Below are positions 24,360 to 31,988 of a stretch of 31,988 nucleotides of DNA, piece by piece (position 1 is the first letter of the stretch; every line of letters begins with the position of its first letter). Source of the stretch: SAR202 cluster bacterium Io17-Chloro-G7 (GTDB lineage: Bacteria; Chloroflexota; Dehalococcoidia; UBA3495); contig MUCU01000071.1 of NCBI GenBank assembly GCA_002817055.1, positions 1 to 31,988 on the forward strand. The letters are read 5' to 3'. The notes below the pieces were generated by a model that was not told the DNA's origin, did no database searches, and worked only from the letters and a program-made list of their open reading frames with translations. The translations under genes and the position numbers were made by a program.

Positions 24360-24390
24360 GATACCCTGAAATTAAAGTTTTCAGGGTATC
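24360..24390. terminator. Perfect 12-bp-stem hairpin downstream of the cyclase gene
   Basis: GATACCCTGAAA (24360-24371) pairs exactly with TTTCAGGGTATC (24379-24390) around a 7-nt loop. It lies 84 bp past the cyclase stop (minus strand). No T-run follows on either strand, so a terminator is likely but a processing or binding site is possible. Confidence 0.5.
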
Positions 24391-24473
24391 CTGAGACTTG
24401 CATGAGCGGGAATCCGATAACGGCTGGGCCAAGCTAGTAGTTCACCAGGTTACTTGCGTGGGAGGTCTAAGCC

Positions 24474-25403
24474 CTAAAAAATCGCCAACGGGTTTACCGG
24501 TGAGCCGGTGGCGTTTTTGAATCGCAGCGGGGCAACGTTGAACATGAACTCCCAGCGGTTCAGGCGTTGGCACACACGGACCACTTCTTCGAAATTGGCT
24601 GCGTCGATAAGCCATAGCCCCATGGCCACGATGCCAACCCTGTGGATGGGCAGACCAATGCTGAGGTAGCCACTGGGTTCAGCGTCTTGCGAGGCATCGG
24701 CGGCTATGATCGAGATGCCTCTCTCATGCAGCCAAGGCAGGGTTTCGGCGTGCAGGCCGGGACGACCCGATGCTGGTGGGCCCAACTGCTCGCGGCGCTT
24801 GTACCAGCCCAAGCGTAGACACAGGGCGTCGCCCTCTTCCAAACGGACCCCTTGAGCCTCCTCGGCCGCTTCCAGGTCCTCGATATACACACCCTCTCCG
24901 GCCTCCAACCACTCCTTGCCTTTTACGGCGGTAATGTCCAGCAATACTCCCCGGGTCACTATGCCGTTTTGTGCTTTGTCTATGTCCATGGTGGTCGCCT
25001 TGGTATCGGAAGTCACATCCGACGGTGGCCTTCCGTTGTACATCTTCCCGTTCCAGAACTGATGGCACAGGCTGTCGACGTGGGTAATGGTAAGGCCGTG
25101 GAAAGAAAGGCCGATGAAGTCCGAAGTTCCTCCCGGTCCTTCCTCGGGCACGGTGTCGCCGCCCCTGACTATGTAGTGCAAAGGCGGAATCGATGTTACG
25201 TCGGGGGCGATCTCCGGGACGATCAACCGGGAACAAGTCACGCTGATGCCCTCTTTGACCAAAGCGCCGGCCTGTGCCCGCTTCTTGTCGGTGATCAAAT
25301 TCAGTGTGCCGAGTTGGTCGTCGTCGCCCCAACGGCCCCAGTTGCTCAGGGAATCCATCCAGCCGATTACCTCTTCTTCAGTGGGGATTTGCCTTGTTGC
25401 CAT
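24474..25403 (-). CDS. Cyclase family protein (kynurenine formamidase-like metal hydrolase)
   Basis: 309-aa member of the cyclase/KynB family of metal-dependent amide or lactone hydrolases. Metal-site motif LSFHGLTITHVDSLCHQFW corresponds to the HxGTHxDxPxH pattern, here with ITHVDSLCH, keeping His, Asp and the last His. Other family parts: NWGRWGDDDQLGTLNLI near the N-terminus and GDALCLRLGW. It is ~100 residues longer than bacterial kynurenine formamidases, like the uncharacterised 300-aa branch. No tryptophan-catabolic genes are near, so N-formylkynurenine is not the likely substrate. ATG with AAAGGAG six bases upstream. It lies 66 bp downstream of the halogenase-like gene on the same strand. 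Confidence 0.9.
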   Translation of the reverse strand: MATRQIPTEEEVIGWMDSLSNWGRWGDDDQLGTLNLITDKKRAQAGALVKEGISVTCSRLIVPEIAPDVTSIPPLHYIVRGGDTVPEEGPGGTSDFIGLSFHGLTITHVDSLCHQFWNGKMYNGRPPSDVTSDTKATTMDIDKAQNGIVTRGVLLDITAVKGKEWLEAGEGVYIEDLEAAEEAQGVRLEEGDALCLRLGWYKRREQLGPPASGRPGLHAETLPWLHERGISIIAADASQDAEPSGYLSIGLPIHRVGIVAMGLWLIDAANFEEVVRVCQRLNRWEFMFNVAPLRFKNATGSPVNPLAIF

Positions 25404-25440
25404 GTTGTTCTCCTTTCACCCGCTTTTTATTGGAAACACT

Positions 25441-25472
25441 CCGTTAGTTTTAGCTTCCGTTAGTCTTAGCTA
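25441..25472. repeat. 2 x 16-bp tandem repeat overlapping the halogenase-like stop
   Basis: CCGTTAGTTTTAGCTT (25441-25456) and CCGTTAGTCTTAGCTA (25457-25472), two mismatches. The second unit ends on the TAG stop of the minus-strand flavoprotein gene. Confidence 0.8.
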
Positions 25473-27116
25473 TGGAGATTTCAACTCGGAAATGGTGCCG
25501 TCGACGTAGAGAATGTGTACCGCACTAACCAATGTTCTCTCTATGATCGCATTCTGAGATTGGTCCCGTCCCTCCTGTAGCTTGGCGATGAGGGCGCTGA
25601 TCGTTGTGTCACCATCAATGACCGACGCAATCTCCGCTACCAGGCTGCTGCACGGGGTTCCCTCGGGCTCGCTGGTCGTTGAAATTACATTACCCCAATC
25701 GAACCTCCCTCGGCCCAGCACCGGTTTTCGCTTCACTTCCACACCGGGGGCCAGGCAGGGCACGGCGGAATAGAACACGGGGTGCATGACCCCTTCAGGA
25801 GTCAAAAGCGAGGTTAGCAGGGATTGACGTCGGGAACGCTCGCTTTCCACTTGGCCGACACTGGCGATGAACTCCGGTGGCGCATCGCCCCGTTCCAGCA
25901 CCGCCCGTTCGTAACCCCGTGGAGGTTGCCCAGCAACGGCCCGGATAAACGCTTGCCGGGGCGTGAAGACTGCATCACTCCCGGTTAACCGCCGGGCTTC
26001 CCAAAAGTAGGAACTGGAACTCAGGTTGCTGGAGTAGAACAGCTTAGCCATATTCCGGAACTGATTGTACTCCTGCATATACAGTTCCTGGTATACCTGG
26101 CCCGCTGCTTCCCCCATATCCGGGTCGCTGAGGGATGTTGTGATTAGGGCAGCGGCTAGGACGCCGGACATGAGAGCCAAGTGGACCCCCGAAGAAAATA
26201 GCGGATCGACGAAGCAAGCGGCGTCTCCTACTAGAACATAGCCCTGCCCGGACAATTCTTGACAAACATAAGACCAGTCTCTTACCACGTTGGGACCGGT
26301 GGTAAGTTCCGCGGTGCGCAACAAATTGGCGATTGCTGGCCCTTGGGCCAATTGGTCCATCAAGAACTGACGCAAGCCCAGTCGGCGTATGCCATCCTGG
26401 CCACTTTCACTGTCGACAACGGCGCCCACGCTGGCCAGACCCGTGTGGAGGGGAATAGTCCAAAGCCAGCCGTTGGAACATGACTCTATAAATATATTAG
26501 ACTCGTCGGGCTCTGGCAGCCGCTGGGCACCCCGAAAGTAGCCATAGACCGCCAAATTGCGAAAAAACGGGTCCCATTGCCTGAGCCCCAATTGCCGGGA
26601 TAGAAGACCACCCTGGCCGCTGGCGTCCACAACGAAGCCTGCAGGTATGATTAGGCGTTCGCCTGTGGAAGTTACGCAGCGGACCCCGGTGGCCCGACCA
26701 TCTTGGAAAATTACTTCAATTACTCTGTGGTTCTCCCACACCTCTACCCCGGCCTTCCGGCTGTTGTCCAGCAATATCTGGTCGAACTGAGGGCGGGAAA
26801 CTTGGTAGGAGAATGGGTACCTTTGGTTGGTTTCCTTGAAATACCAACTCCAGGGTTTGGTGTCGTTGCCCCAGACCATGGTGGCGCCCCATTTCTGGAG
26901 GAAACCGGCCTGCTGGATTGCAGGGAGAGCGCCCAATTCCTCTAACACGGGAATGCTCGCTGGTAGAAGCGATTCGCCAATATGTTCCCGAGGAAATCGG
27001 TCGCGTTCCAACAACAGGGTCCGGGTCCCTTGGCGCGCAAGCAGAGTGGCCGCAGTGCTCCCTCCCGGTCCACCGCCGATAATCACTGCATCGTATTGGG
27101 AGCCAATTTGGCTCAA
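25470..27116 (-). CDS. Flavin-dependent halogenase-like FAD oxidoreductase
   Basis: 548-aa flavoprotein of the geranylgeranyl-reductase/FADH2-halogenase group. FAD motif YDAVIIGGGPGGSTAATLLA (residues 8-27), GESLLPAS (47-54), GFLQKWGATMVWG with Lys75 where CmlS/PltA-type halogenases have a conserved Lys, the halogenase hallmark W-x-W-x-I-P as GWLWTIPL (216-223), and the second FAD motif VLVGDAACFVDPLFSSG. The final ~75 residues (DGDTTISALIAKLQEG, AVHILYVDGTISELK) look like a small winged-helix or PqqD-like domain. TTG at 27116 is chosen since GGAGG lies seven bases upstream; a GTG at 27194 would add 26 low-quality residues. Halogenase activity is plausible, but a dehydrogenase or hydroxylase of the same fold is not excluded. 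Confidence 0.82.
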   Translation of the reverse strand: MSQIGSQYDAVIIGGGPGGSTAATLLARQGTRTLLLERDRFPREHIGESLLPASIPVLEELGALPAIQQAGFLQKWGATMVWGNDTKPWSWYFKETNQRYPFSYQVSRPQFDQILLDNSRKAGVEVWENHRVIEVIFQDGRATGVRCVTSTGERLIIPAGFVVDASGQGGLLSRQLGLRQWDPFFRNLAVYGYFRGAQRLPEPDESNIFIESCSNGWLWTIPLHTGLASVGAVVDSESGQDGIRRLGLRQFLMDQLAQGPAIANLLRTAELTTGPNVVRDWSYVCQELSGQGYVLVGDAACFVDPLFSSGVHLALMSGVLAAALITTSLSDPDMGEAAGQVYQELYMQEYNQFRNMAKLFYSSNLSSSSYFWEARRLTGSDAVFTPRQAFIRAVAGQPPRGYERAVLERGDAPPEFIASVGQVESERSRRQSLLTSLLTPEGVMHPVFYSAVPCLAPGVEVKRKPVLGRGRFDWGNVISTTSEPEGTPCSSLVAEIASVIDGDTTISALIAKLQEGRDQSQNAIIERTLVSAVHILYVDGTISELKSP

Positions 27117-27256
27117 CCTATGACCTCCATAACCTCCGGCGTACCCAAAGGACTGGTTCCCTTTTGTGGTGCCTTGCAGAGGTAGAAATGGCACCTATGG
27201 CGGGAAGGTGGCTCCACCCTATAAGTGTAATGGGTTGATGGATATGTTGAGGATGC

Positions 27257-27766
27257 ATGAAAGATTTCTGGCTGCTTTACGACTACTTCAAAAGCTGGTG
27301 GCGGATATTGTTTATCTGCTGCGCCCTGGGAATTTTTGGCGCCGTTTTAATAGATCAACCCAAGATATTCGCGAAGGAATCCTCGGCCACCACAACCTCG
27401 GCTTTGCCTGACGAAGGCCGTTTCACGATACCGGCAATGATTGGTGATGTGATTCCCCGCTTAGCTGATGCCACCCAAACTATGACGGCATTTGATGGCG
27501 TTTCAGGTGCATCAGGTCCACCGAGGATCTGGGAAGTAAACGGACCGGCCACCAGGCCCACAGCCTCTAGGCTGCACGAGTATAACGGAAATTCCGTGGA
27601 TCCGCGAGGAACGGCAACTCAGGGTATTTCCGGATATACCTGGGATTGGTGGAAGGGGACTACTTTGGGGGGAGTTGTCGGCCTTCTGGTAGCGATCGGA
27701 ATTATCTATGTTTGGACCGACGCAAAGGTCTACCGACTGCGAGGGCAGACGCTTCGATCTAAATAG
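27257..27766 (+). CDS. Small membrane protein with two transmembrane helices, unknown function
   Basis: 169 aa. A helix near residues 16-33 (RILFICCALGIFGAVLID), a ~95-residue loop rich in Gly, Thr and Pro without cysteines, then a second helix (~133-151, LGGVVGLLVAIGIIYVW) and a basic tail (KVYRLRGQTLRSK). Both ends are probably cytoplasmic and the loop outside. ATG with GAGG four bases upstream. It is divergent from the halogenase-like gene across ~140 bp. No family recognised. Its last codons and stop lie in the first copy of an 18-bp duplication. Confidence 0.65.
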   Translation: MKDFWLLYDYFKSWWRILFICCALGIFGAVLIDQPKIFAKESSATTTSALPDEGRFTIPAMIGDVIPRLADATQTMTAFDGVSGASGPPRIWEVNGPATRPTASRLHEYNGNSVDPRGTATQGISGYTWDWWKGTTLGGVVGLLVAIGIIYVWTDAKVYRLRGQTLRSK

Positions 27767-27797
27767 ACGCTTCGATCTAAATAGACTCCGGCTAAAT
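27747..27797. repeat. Compound tandem repeat: 2 x 18 bp then 15-bp unit
   Basis: Two identical 18-bp units (27747-27764, 27765-27782) covering the end of the membrane-protein gene, followed by AGACTCCGGCTAAAT (27783-27797) and a partial second copy (AGACTCCGG). All units begin AGAC and the complete units end TAAAT. Confidence 0.85.
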
Positions 27798-27944
27798 AGA
27801 CTCCGGGAGAATATCGGAGATACCCCGTAAAACAGCTTGTTCGCCTGAGCCTGTGTATCCATCGTTCTGGAAAGAATCCTTCGACAGGCCCATGGCGAAC
27901 AATTCAGATGCTGTTGACCGCAAGCGGTATGCACCACCCTTCAG

Positions 27945-27970
27945 TGTTGTGGCTCGTTGTTGTGGCTCGT
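27945..27970. repeat. 2 x 13-bp perfect tandem repeat
   Basis: TGTTGTGGCTCGT at 27945-27957 and 27958-27970, just past the stop of the minus-strand LLM gene (27987). Confidence 0.9.
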
Positions 27971-27986
27971 TGGTTTCAGTGCCTTG

Positions 27987-29237
27987 TTAGACGGCGGAAG
28001 TCTCCTCTACGGGTTTCCCGGTAGCCGGGTTCACTTCAAAGGAACCGGGCAAATCCAACTCCTTGGCGATTTCCCGGACGGCTGGGAGTACCTCTTCACC
28101 CATTAACCTCAGGCTGCGCATCGCATCGTCATGATCCATTGCGCCATCGCCGTCCCAGAAGCACACACTGCCGGGGCGGATGTATTCCAATACGTGACGG
28201 ATTTTGGCAATCACGGTCTTGGGGGTACCCGAGATGATGGTGTAATCGTTGATCTGCTGTTCGTAAGGGCGGCCCAAAACGCCGGCTGCTCCGCCTCGGT
28301 TGGCTGTCGCAAAGGATTGGGTCGGCAAGACCCTGGTGCGCGACGTGAGGCCAGGCAGTTTCAACAGGGCCGGATTCACAGTTCCCTCGTTGCCGGCCAG
28401 GAATGGGTTGCTGGGCCCTTGTACGAACTTCCGACCGGTTTTATCGGCAAGTTCCTCGGTCTCGTCTACGTGCACTTTCCATAGGTATCCAATGTTCTGC
28501 GGTCCGGATTCATAACCTTCTTCCTTCGCGATTTCGTGGTAAAGGTCGAAGGCTTGCTTGGTGGGCTCCAATTCCGTGGATAGCATAACGTAGGGAATCC
28601 GCTGCTTCGCAGCCCAAGTTAACGAGTCTCGGCTGACCACTCCGGGAAGCCATATTTGTGGGTGAGGCTTTTGGTAAGGCCGCACCCAAGGGTTAACGTG
28701 GCGGTATTGATAATGCTTTCCTTCCCAGCGGAAGGGGCCAGGGGTGCTCCAAGCTTTGACGATGAATTCGTGGGCTTCCTGGAATCTTTCCCAGTTGTAT
28801 GTGGGTGGTGAATTGTGGGAAACGCTTTCCCGGCCGGTGCCTCGCACCCAGCCGGAGACTAGGCGGCCATGGGAGATAACGTCGATCATCGCTAGTTGTT
28901 CGACCAGCCATAGCGGGTCATCCCAGATGGGCAGAATGTTGCCCAGCAGGACAATCTTCGCCTTTGTGGTCATTCGCGCCAGTATAGATGCTTCCACGTT
29001 CATGGCGCCGCCCATGCAGAATGGCGTGCTGTGGTGCTCGTTGAGCATCAAACCATCGAAACCCATTTCCTCCGCATAGAGCTTTTCGTCCAGATAGCGA
29101 TTATATAAGCTAGCGGCCAACTGCGGATTGTATGTGTCGTTACTTACCTTTAGATCCATGATTGGCGCACCTGTGGCCCCGAAATAGCCCGAGTCGGGGT
29201 CCTGATAGGGCCGTTCTGTGAAATATCCGATAAACAT
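27987..29237 (-). CDS. LLM class flavin-dependent oxidoreductase (second copy)
   Basis: 416-aa luciferase-like TIM-barrel monooxygenase, longer than the one at 19899-20939 and not a close duplicate. Motifs: MGFDGLMLNEHHSTPFCMGG, KIVLLGNILPIWDDPLWLVE, MIDVISHGRLVSGWVRGTGR (the phosphate-binding RG-x-GRE region of the group) and a C-terminal helix with LMGEEVLPAVREIA. ATG with GGAGG five bases upstream. It reads alone on the minus strand. Substrate unknown; this longer branch is common in Chloroflexota and actinobacteria. Confidence 0.9.
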   Translation of the reverse strand: MFIGYFTERPYQDPDSGYFGATGAPIMDLKVSNDTYNPQLAASLYNRYLDEKLYAEEMGFDGLMLNEHHSTPFCMGGAMNVEASILARMTTKAKIVLLGNILPIWDDPLWLVEQLAMIDVISHGRLVSGWVRGTGRESVSHNSPPTYNWERFQEAHEFIVKAWSTPGPFRWEGKHYQYRHVNPWVRPYQKPHPQIWLPGVVSRDSLTWAAKQRIPYVMLSTELEPTKQAFDLYHEIAKEEGYESGPQNIGYLWKVHVDETEELADKTGRKFVQGPSNPFLAGNEGTVNPALLKLPGLTSRTRVLPTQSFATANRGGAAGVLGRPYEQQINDYTIISGTPKTVIAKIRHVLEYIRPGSVCFWDGDGAMDHDDAMRSLRLMGEEVLPAVREIAKELDLPGSFEVNPATGKPVEETSAV

Positions 29238-29765
29238 TTATGCCTCCAGATTCGGCTTTGCCTTCAGGGCTATACTTTAATAAGCGGAAAAGCTAGCGCA
29301 GGGCGTCTAACCGACCACAAACTAACCCCGAGGCTGTCTCATAGCGCAGCGGCATTATAGCATTCCACCAGACCAAATGCATGATGATGTGCTGATTTGG
29401 GCCACTGAGTCGATCTAAAGCGGCGTTGCGGGTAGGGCCTTCGGTGGACGGGGAGTCTGAACCCAAACGCGCCGCAGTAGCATCCCAGGAACCATATGGC
29501 ATTTCACCCAATAATCTCCCAATGATTGGTTCGATTGATTGGTTCGATTGATTGGTTCGATTGATTGGTTCGATTGTTCCAACGCGTGGTTCGGTGTTTT
29601 TGGGCTCTCGATTATCTGTTAGCAGAGATGATATAAATACGTGCCCCGTCATTGCCCAGCAGGTATATGCCTGGCCTGGCATAAATCAGCGTCCCTAGAG
29701 TAACGTGTTGCTCCAGTACGATATAAGAAATCAAATGCTGGGTATAAATATTATCGGTATATCAG
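29238..29765. other. Non-coding divergent gap with a repeat array
   Basis: 528 bp between the LLM and DUF3179 genes. It contains the 4 x 13-bp array; no protein-like frame was accepted, and the one long minus-strand frame crossing the array owes its length to the repeat. The last ~60 bp are A/T-rich (GTATAAATATTAT near 29740) and should hold the promoter of the DUF3179 gene, but no clear -35 box was found. Confidence 0.55.
29524..29575. repeat. Four perfect 13-bp tandem repeats
   Basis: GATTGGTTCGATT occurs exactly four times: 29524-29536, 29537-29549, 29550-29562, 29563-29575. The most regular array in the window, intergenic. Confidence 0.93.
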
Positions 29766-31100
29766 GTGGATTTATTGATTAAGGCAAAGTTCCGCCCGCT
29801 CTCCAAGCCCACCGCACGTCTCCTGTGGCCCATCCTCGGCATGTTAATGTTGGGAATATGGGCCTGCGGTGGCACGGCGACGGCGGTACCGGCTGTGCCG
29901 AGCACTGCTGTTCCGGCTGCAACCTCGGCGCCGGTTATTGCGACTCCGGCACCCGACCGTGCCACTACCGCCAGCCAACCTACGCTCCAGCCGGGGACGG
30001 CAACTCCGGATGCTCCGGATTCCGGAGATACGCGTTCGGTGCCGGTGTTGGACCGGACCAAGCATACCGTTCCTTTGATGGACCTATTATTCGACACCTT
30101 TGGTGGCGACCCCAGGTTTCTCCCCTTAGACCTGGCTACCGACGATATTATTGAGCAGTTGCGGGACGTTATAGCGCCCATAAACGACCCAAGTTATGGG
30201 TCACCCTCCGATCTGCCTTGGCTGGACGACGACAATTTGGTCATTGGATACCGGTCTGAGGGCGATGCGTATGCTTATCCAGTGAACATTCTAGATTTTC
30301 ACGAGTTGGTAAACGACAGGATCGACGGTGTCCCAGTTTTGATAACCTACTGTCCCCTGTGTTTCAGCGGCGTGGTCTTCAGTAGGGTCCTAGACGGTGA
30401 CGAACTGACCTTCGGCAACACCAGCGCCCTTTACATGTCCGACTTGGTGATGTACGACCACCAGTCGGGCTCGTATTGGTTTCAGGTGGGCGGAGAGGCC
30501 GTCGTGGGGGCGCTTTCCGGGTCTCGCCTCAGCCTTCTTCCGTCGACAACCATCACCTGGGGAGAATGGAGACGCCTTTTCCCCGACTCCAAGGTGCTCA
30601 CAGGCATCGAACGGTCGCCGGCGGTGTTCGGTGATAGTCGTTACGGCCGAGGTATCTCAGCGGGATTTCAAGAAAGGATCAACGCGAGAGATTTCGTTTT
30701 TCCTGTGGATGAACGCAAACTGGACGACCGATTACTGGACGGTGAACTGGTCCTCACCGTAGAAATAGGCGAAGCTATAACCGTTTTCCCTCTGGGGTTG
30801 ATCGGAGACGGTGTAGCTAATCATCAGGTTGGTGGGCAACCGGTCGCAGTCTTTGCGCTCACCGGCGACAGAGCCGCTGCGGCGTTTTCGAGAGAGGTGG
30901 ATAGCCAGACCCTGACGTTTGAGTTCCGGGAAAATGATCAGCAGTTTGTCGACGTGGAAACCGGCAGTGTGTGGGATGCGCTGGGGCGGGCCACATCTGG
31001 GCCGTTAGCCGGAACAGAGCTGGAGCAGCTGAACACCCGCCGATCCTTTTGGTTTTCAGTGGCTATAGCCTTTCCCGGCGTTGAGGTTTTCCTCCCCTGA
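29766..31100 (+). CDS. DUF3179 domain-containing lipoprotein
   Basis: 444-aa exported protein. A hydrophobic segment (residues ~19-33) ends at Cys34 (GIWAC), a weak lipobox. A ~50-residue Thr/Pro/Ala stalk follows, then the DUF3179 domain: AYAYPVNILDFHELVND, GVPVLITYCPLCFSGVVFSR (conserved CxxC), LTFGNTSALYMSDLVMYDH, SGSYWFQVGGEAVVGALSG and TWGEWRRLFPDSKVL. Function of the domain is not established. GTG 29766 has no clear ribosome binding site; a TTG at 29775 sits five bases after AGGTGG and is a good alternative. Probably attached to the outer face of the membrane. Confidence 0.9.
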   Translation: MDLLIKAKFRPLSKPTARLLWPILGMLMLGIWACGGTATAVPAVPSTAVPAATSAPVIATPAPDRATTASQPTLQPGTATPDAPDSGDTRSVPVLDRTKHTVPLMDLLFDTFGGDPRFLPLDLATDDIIEQLRDVIAPINDPSYGSPSDLPWLDDDNLVIGYRSEGDAYAYPVNILDFHELVNDRIDGVPVLITYCPLCFSGVVFSRVLDGDELTFGNTSALYMSDLVMYDHQSGSYWFQVGGEAVVGALSGSRLSLLPSTTITWGEWRRLFPDSKVLTGIERSPAVFGDSRYGRGISAGFQERINARDFVFPVDERKLDDRLLDGELVLTVEIGEAITVFPLGLIGDGVANHQVGGQPVAVFALTGDRAAAAFSREVDSQTLTFEFRENDQQFVDVETGSVWDALGRATSGPLAGTELEQLNTRRSFWFSVAIAFPGVEVFLP

Positions 31101-31307
31101 CCGGAACCTTTGCCGTAGCAACTACCCTTCGCCTAGCCACTGTCTTGGGCGCGTAGTCATATAGTGGAACGTCGATATGTCTCTTGCGCGCCCGGTATGG
31201 CGTGCACCGGCCCATTGTTTTGCCCCCTTTTCTTGACAGTGTGGGGGTAATATGATAAGTTTCCACCGCCCAAAATCCAGCATTTCACGTCTATTGAGGG
31301 ACTTGTA

Positions 31308-31988
31308 TTGGAATCATTTATCGTCGCTATCGTTGCCGGTAGCGTTGCCTTATTGTTTGCTTTAGTCACCGCTATACGGGTATTACGGTCCGACCCGGGC
31401 AATCATGCGATGCAAGAAATTGGAGTCGCCATCCAAGAGGGGGCGGCTGCGTTCTTACGGCGTGAGTACACAGTGCTGGTTCCCTTCGTGGTGGTGGTTT
31501 CGGGCGTACTTTGGGTCTTAATAGATTGGCATATTAGGGACGATGTGGTTCCTCGCACGGCAATATCCTATTTGGTGGGGACAATAGCGTCGGCCACCGC
31601 TGGTTACATCGGTATGAACGTGGCCGTGAGGGCCAACGTTCGAACTGCGGCGGCGGCGATGCGGGGTTTGAACCCAGCGCTGCGGATCGCTTTCTCCAGC
31701 GGGTCGGTTATGGGGACCACAGTGGTGGGCATCGGCTTGCTAGGGGTCACCATCCTCTATGTTGTATTTCAGGATATATCGGTCGTGGCTGGATTCGGCT
31801 TCGGGGCCAGTTCAATCGCTCTATTTGCCAGGGTGGGTGGCGGTATTTTCACCAAAGCAGCCGACGTTGGGACTGACTTGGTGGGCAAAGTTGAGGCAGG
31901 CATACCCGAAGACGATCCACGCAATCCCGGCGTCATCGCCGATAACGTGGGCGACAATGTGGGTGACGTCGCTGGGATGGGCGCCGAC
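31308..31988 (+). CDS. hppA: Membrane-bound proton/sodium-pumping pyrophosphatase, N-terminal part
   Basis: First 227 codons, cut by the window end (the full protein is ~650-700 aa). Integral membrane enzyme that hydrolyses pyrophosphate and pumps H+ or Na+. Helices begin [20 protein letters not shown]. The signature loops [56 protein letters not shown] and [11 protein letters not shown] contain the Asp residues that bind Mg-PPi. TTG start at 31308, chosen because GAGGG lies seven bases upstream and the family N-terminus starts there. The residues that separate K+-dependent from independent and H+ from Na+ types lie beyond the window. Confidence 0.95.
   Translation, partial: MESFIVAIVAGSVALLFALVTAIRVLRSDPGNHAMQEIGVAIQEGAAAFLRREYTVLVPFVVVVSGVLWVLIDWHIRDDVVPRTAISYLVGTIASATAGYIGMNVAVRANVRTAAAAMRGLNPALRIAFSSGSVMGTTVVGIGLLGVTILYVVFQDISVVAGFGFGASSIALFARVGGGIFTKAADVGTDLVGKVEAGIPEDDPRNPGVIADNVGDNVGDVAGMGAD

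Larger units (their letters stand above)
23987..24473. other. Non-coding gap upstream of the peptidase-like pseudogene
   Basis: No convincing gene. It holds a 2 x 14-bp tandem repeat and a perfect 12-bp-stem hairpin, both listed separately. A 31-codon ATG frame at 24237-24332 has no ribosome binding site and was not accepted. Confidence 0.5.

Noticed and set aside
19899..29237. The two LLM monooxygenases as a recent gene duplication
   Set aside because: They differ in length (346 and 416 aa) and share only family motifs, so they are separate branches.
29293..29682. 129-aa minus-strand frame with NQSNQSIEPI-type repeats
   Set aside because: It is generated by reading through the 4 x 13-bp array; no ribosome binding site and no protein-like composition outside it.
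31233..31259. TTGACA followed by TAATATGATAAG as an hppA promoter
   Set aside because: The spacing to any usable -10 (12-15 bp) is shorter than the normal 16-18, so I do not call it a promoter.

Overview
The window looks like chromosomal DNA of a marine Chloroflexota bacterium of the SAR202/Dehalococcoidia kind. This is inference from gene content: luciferase-like flavin monooxygenases, a CaiB/BaiF CoA-transferase, SDR, amidase and cyclase-family hydrolases, a DUF3179 lipoprotein, Thr/Pro-rich lipoprotein stalks, a membrane pyrophosphatase and frequent TTG/GTG starts. No rRNA, tRNA, CRISPR array, integrase or transposase was seen.

Layout. (1) 308-5893, minus strand: a thiamin-pyrimidine salvage operon. 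A consensus promoter (TTGACA, 18 bp, TATAAT) leads into a TPP riboswitch and an intrinsic terminator, then ATPase (thiZ-like), permease (thiX-like), lipoprotein binding protein (thiY-like), a GYD-domain protein, tenA and thiD. The ABC system would import a thiamin pyrimidine precursor, TenA would process it and ThiD would phosphorylate it to HMP-PP. (2) 5906-7298, plus: a divergent promoter, a leader with four 16-bp repeats and a DRE-TIM (HMG-CoA lyase-like) enzyme. (3) 7467-9061, plus: an orphan CopG/BrnA-type antitoxin, an unrecognised protein and a DinB-like protein, the last two translationally coupled. (4) 9073-10514, minus: a decayed patch with an acyl-CoA dehydrogenase-like gene carrying two in-frame stops, and upstream of it the frameshifted 3' end of another gene. 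(5) 10576-14908: a BNR-repeat protein, ComF and a Nudix hydrolase (overlapping), a membrane protein and a ribokinase. (6) 15057-18323, plus: CoA-transferase, SbcD-like phosphoesterase, acetamidase/formamidase. (7) 18487-21710, minus: SRPBCC protein, SDR, LLM flavin monooxygenase, dienelactone hydrolase. (8) 21970-23986, minus: a multiply broken gene for a zinc-peptidase-like lipoprotein. (9) 24474-29237: cyclase-family hydrolase, flavin-dependent halogenase-like enzyme, a small two-helix membrane protein and a second LLM monooxygenase. (10) 29766-31988, plus: a DUF3179 lipoprotein and the first 227 codons of hppA.

Two properties cut across the window. At least 13 short tandem duplications (unit 12-18 bp, 2-4 copies) lie in intergenic DNA or at gene ends. 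Three loci are pseudogenes, mostly through point nonsense changes. The best-supported regulated system is the TPP-riboswitch operon. The most unusual protein observations are the DRE-TIM enzyme with Glu where the metal-binding Asp is expected, the TenA without the usual active-site Cys, and the halogenase-like flavoprotein with a C-terminal extension. I found no convincing wholly new multi-gene system.
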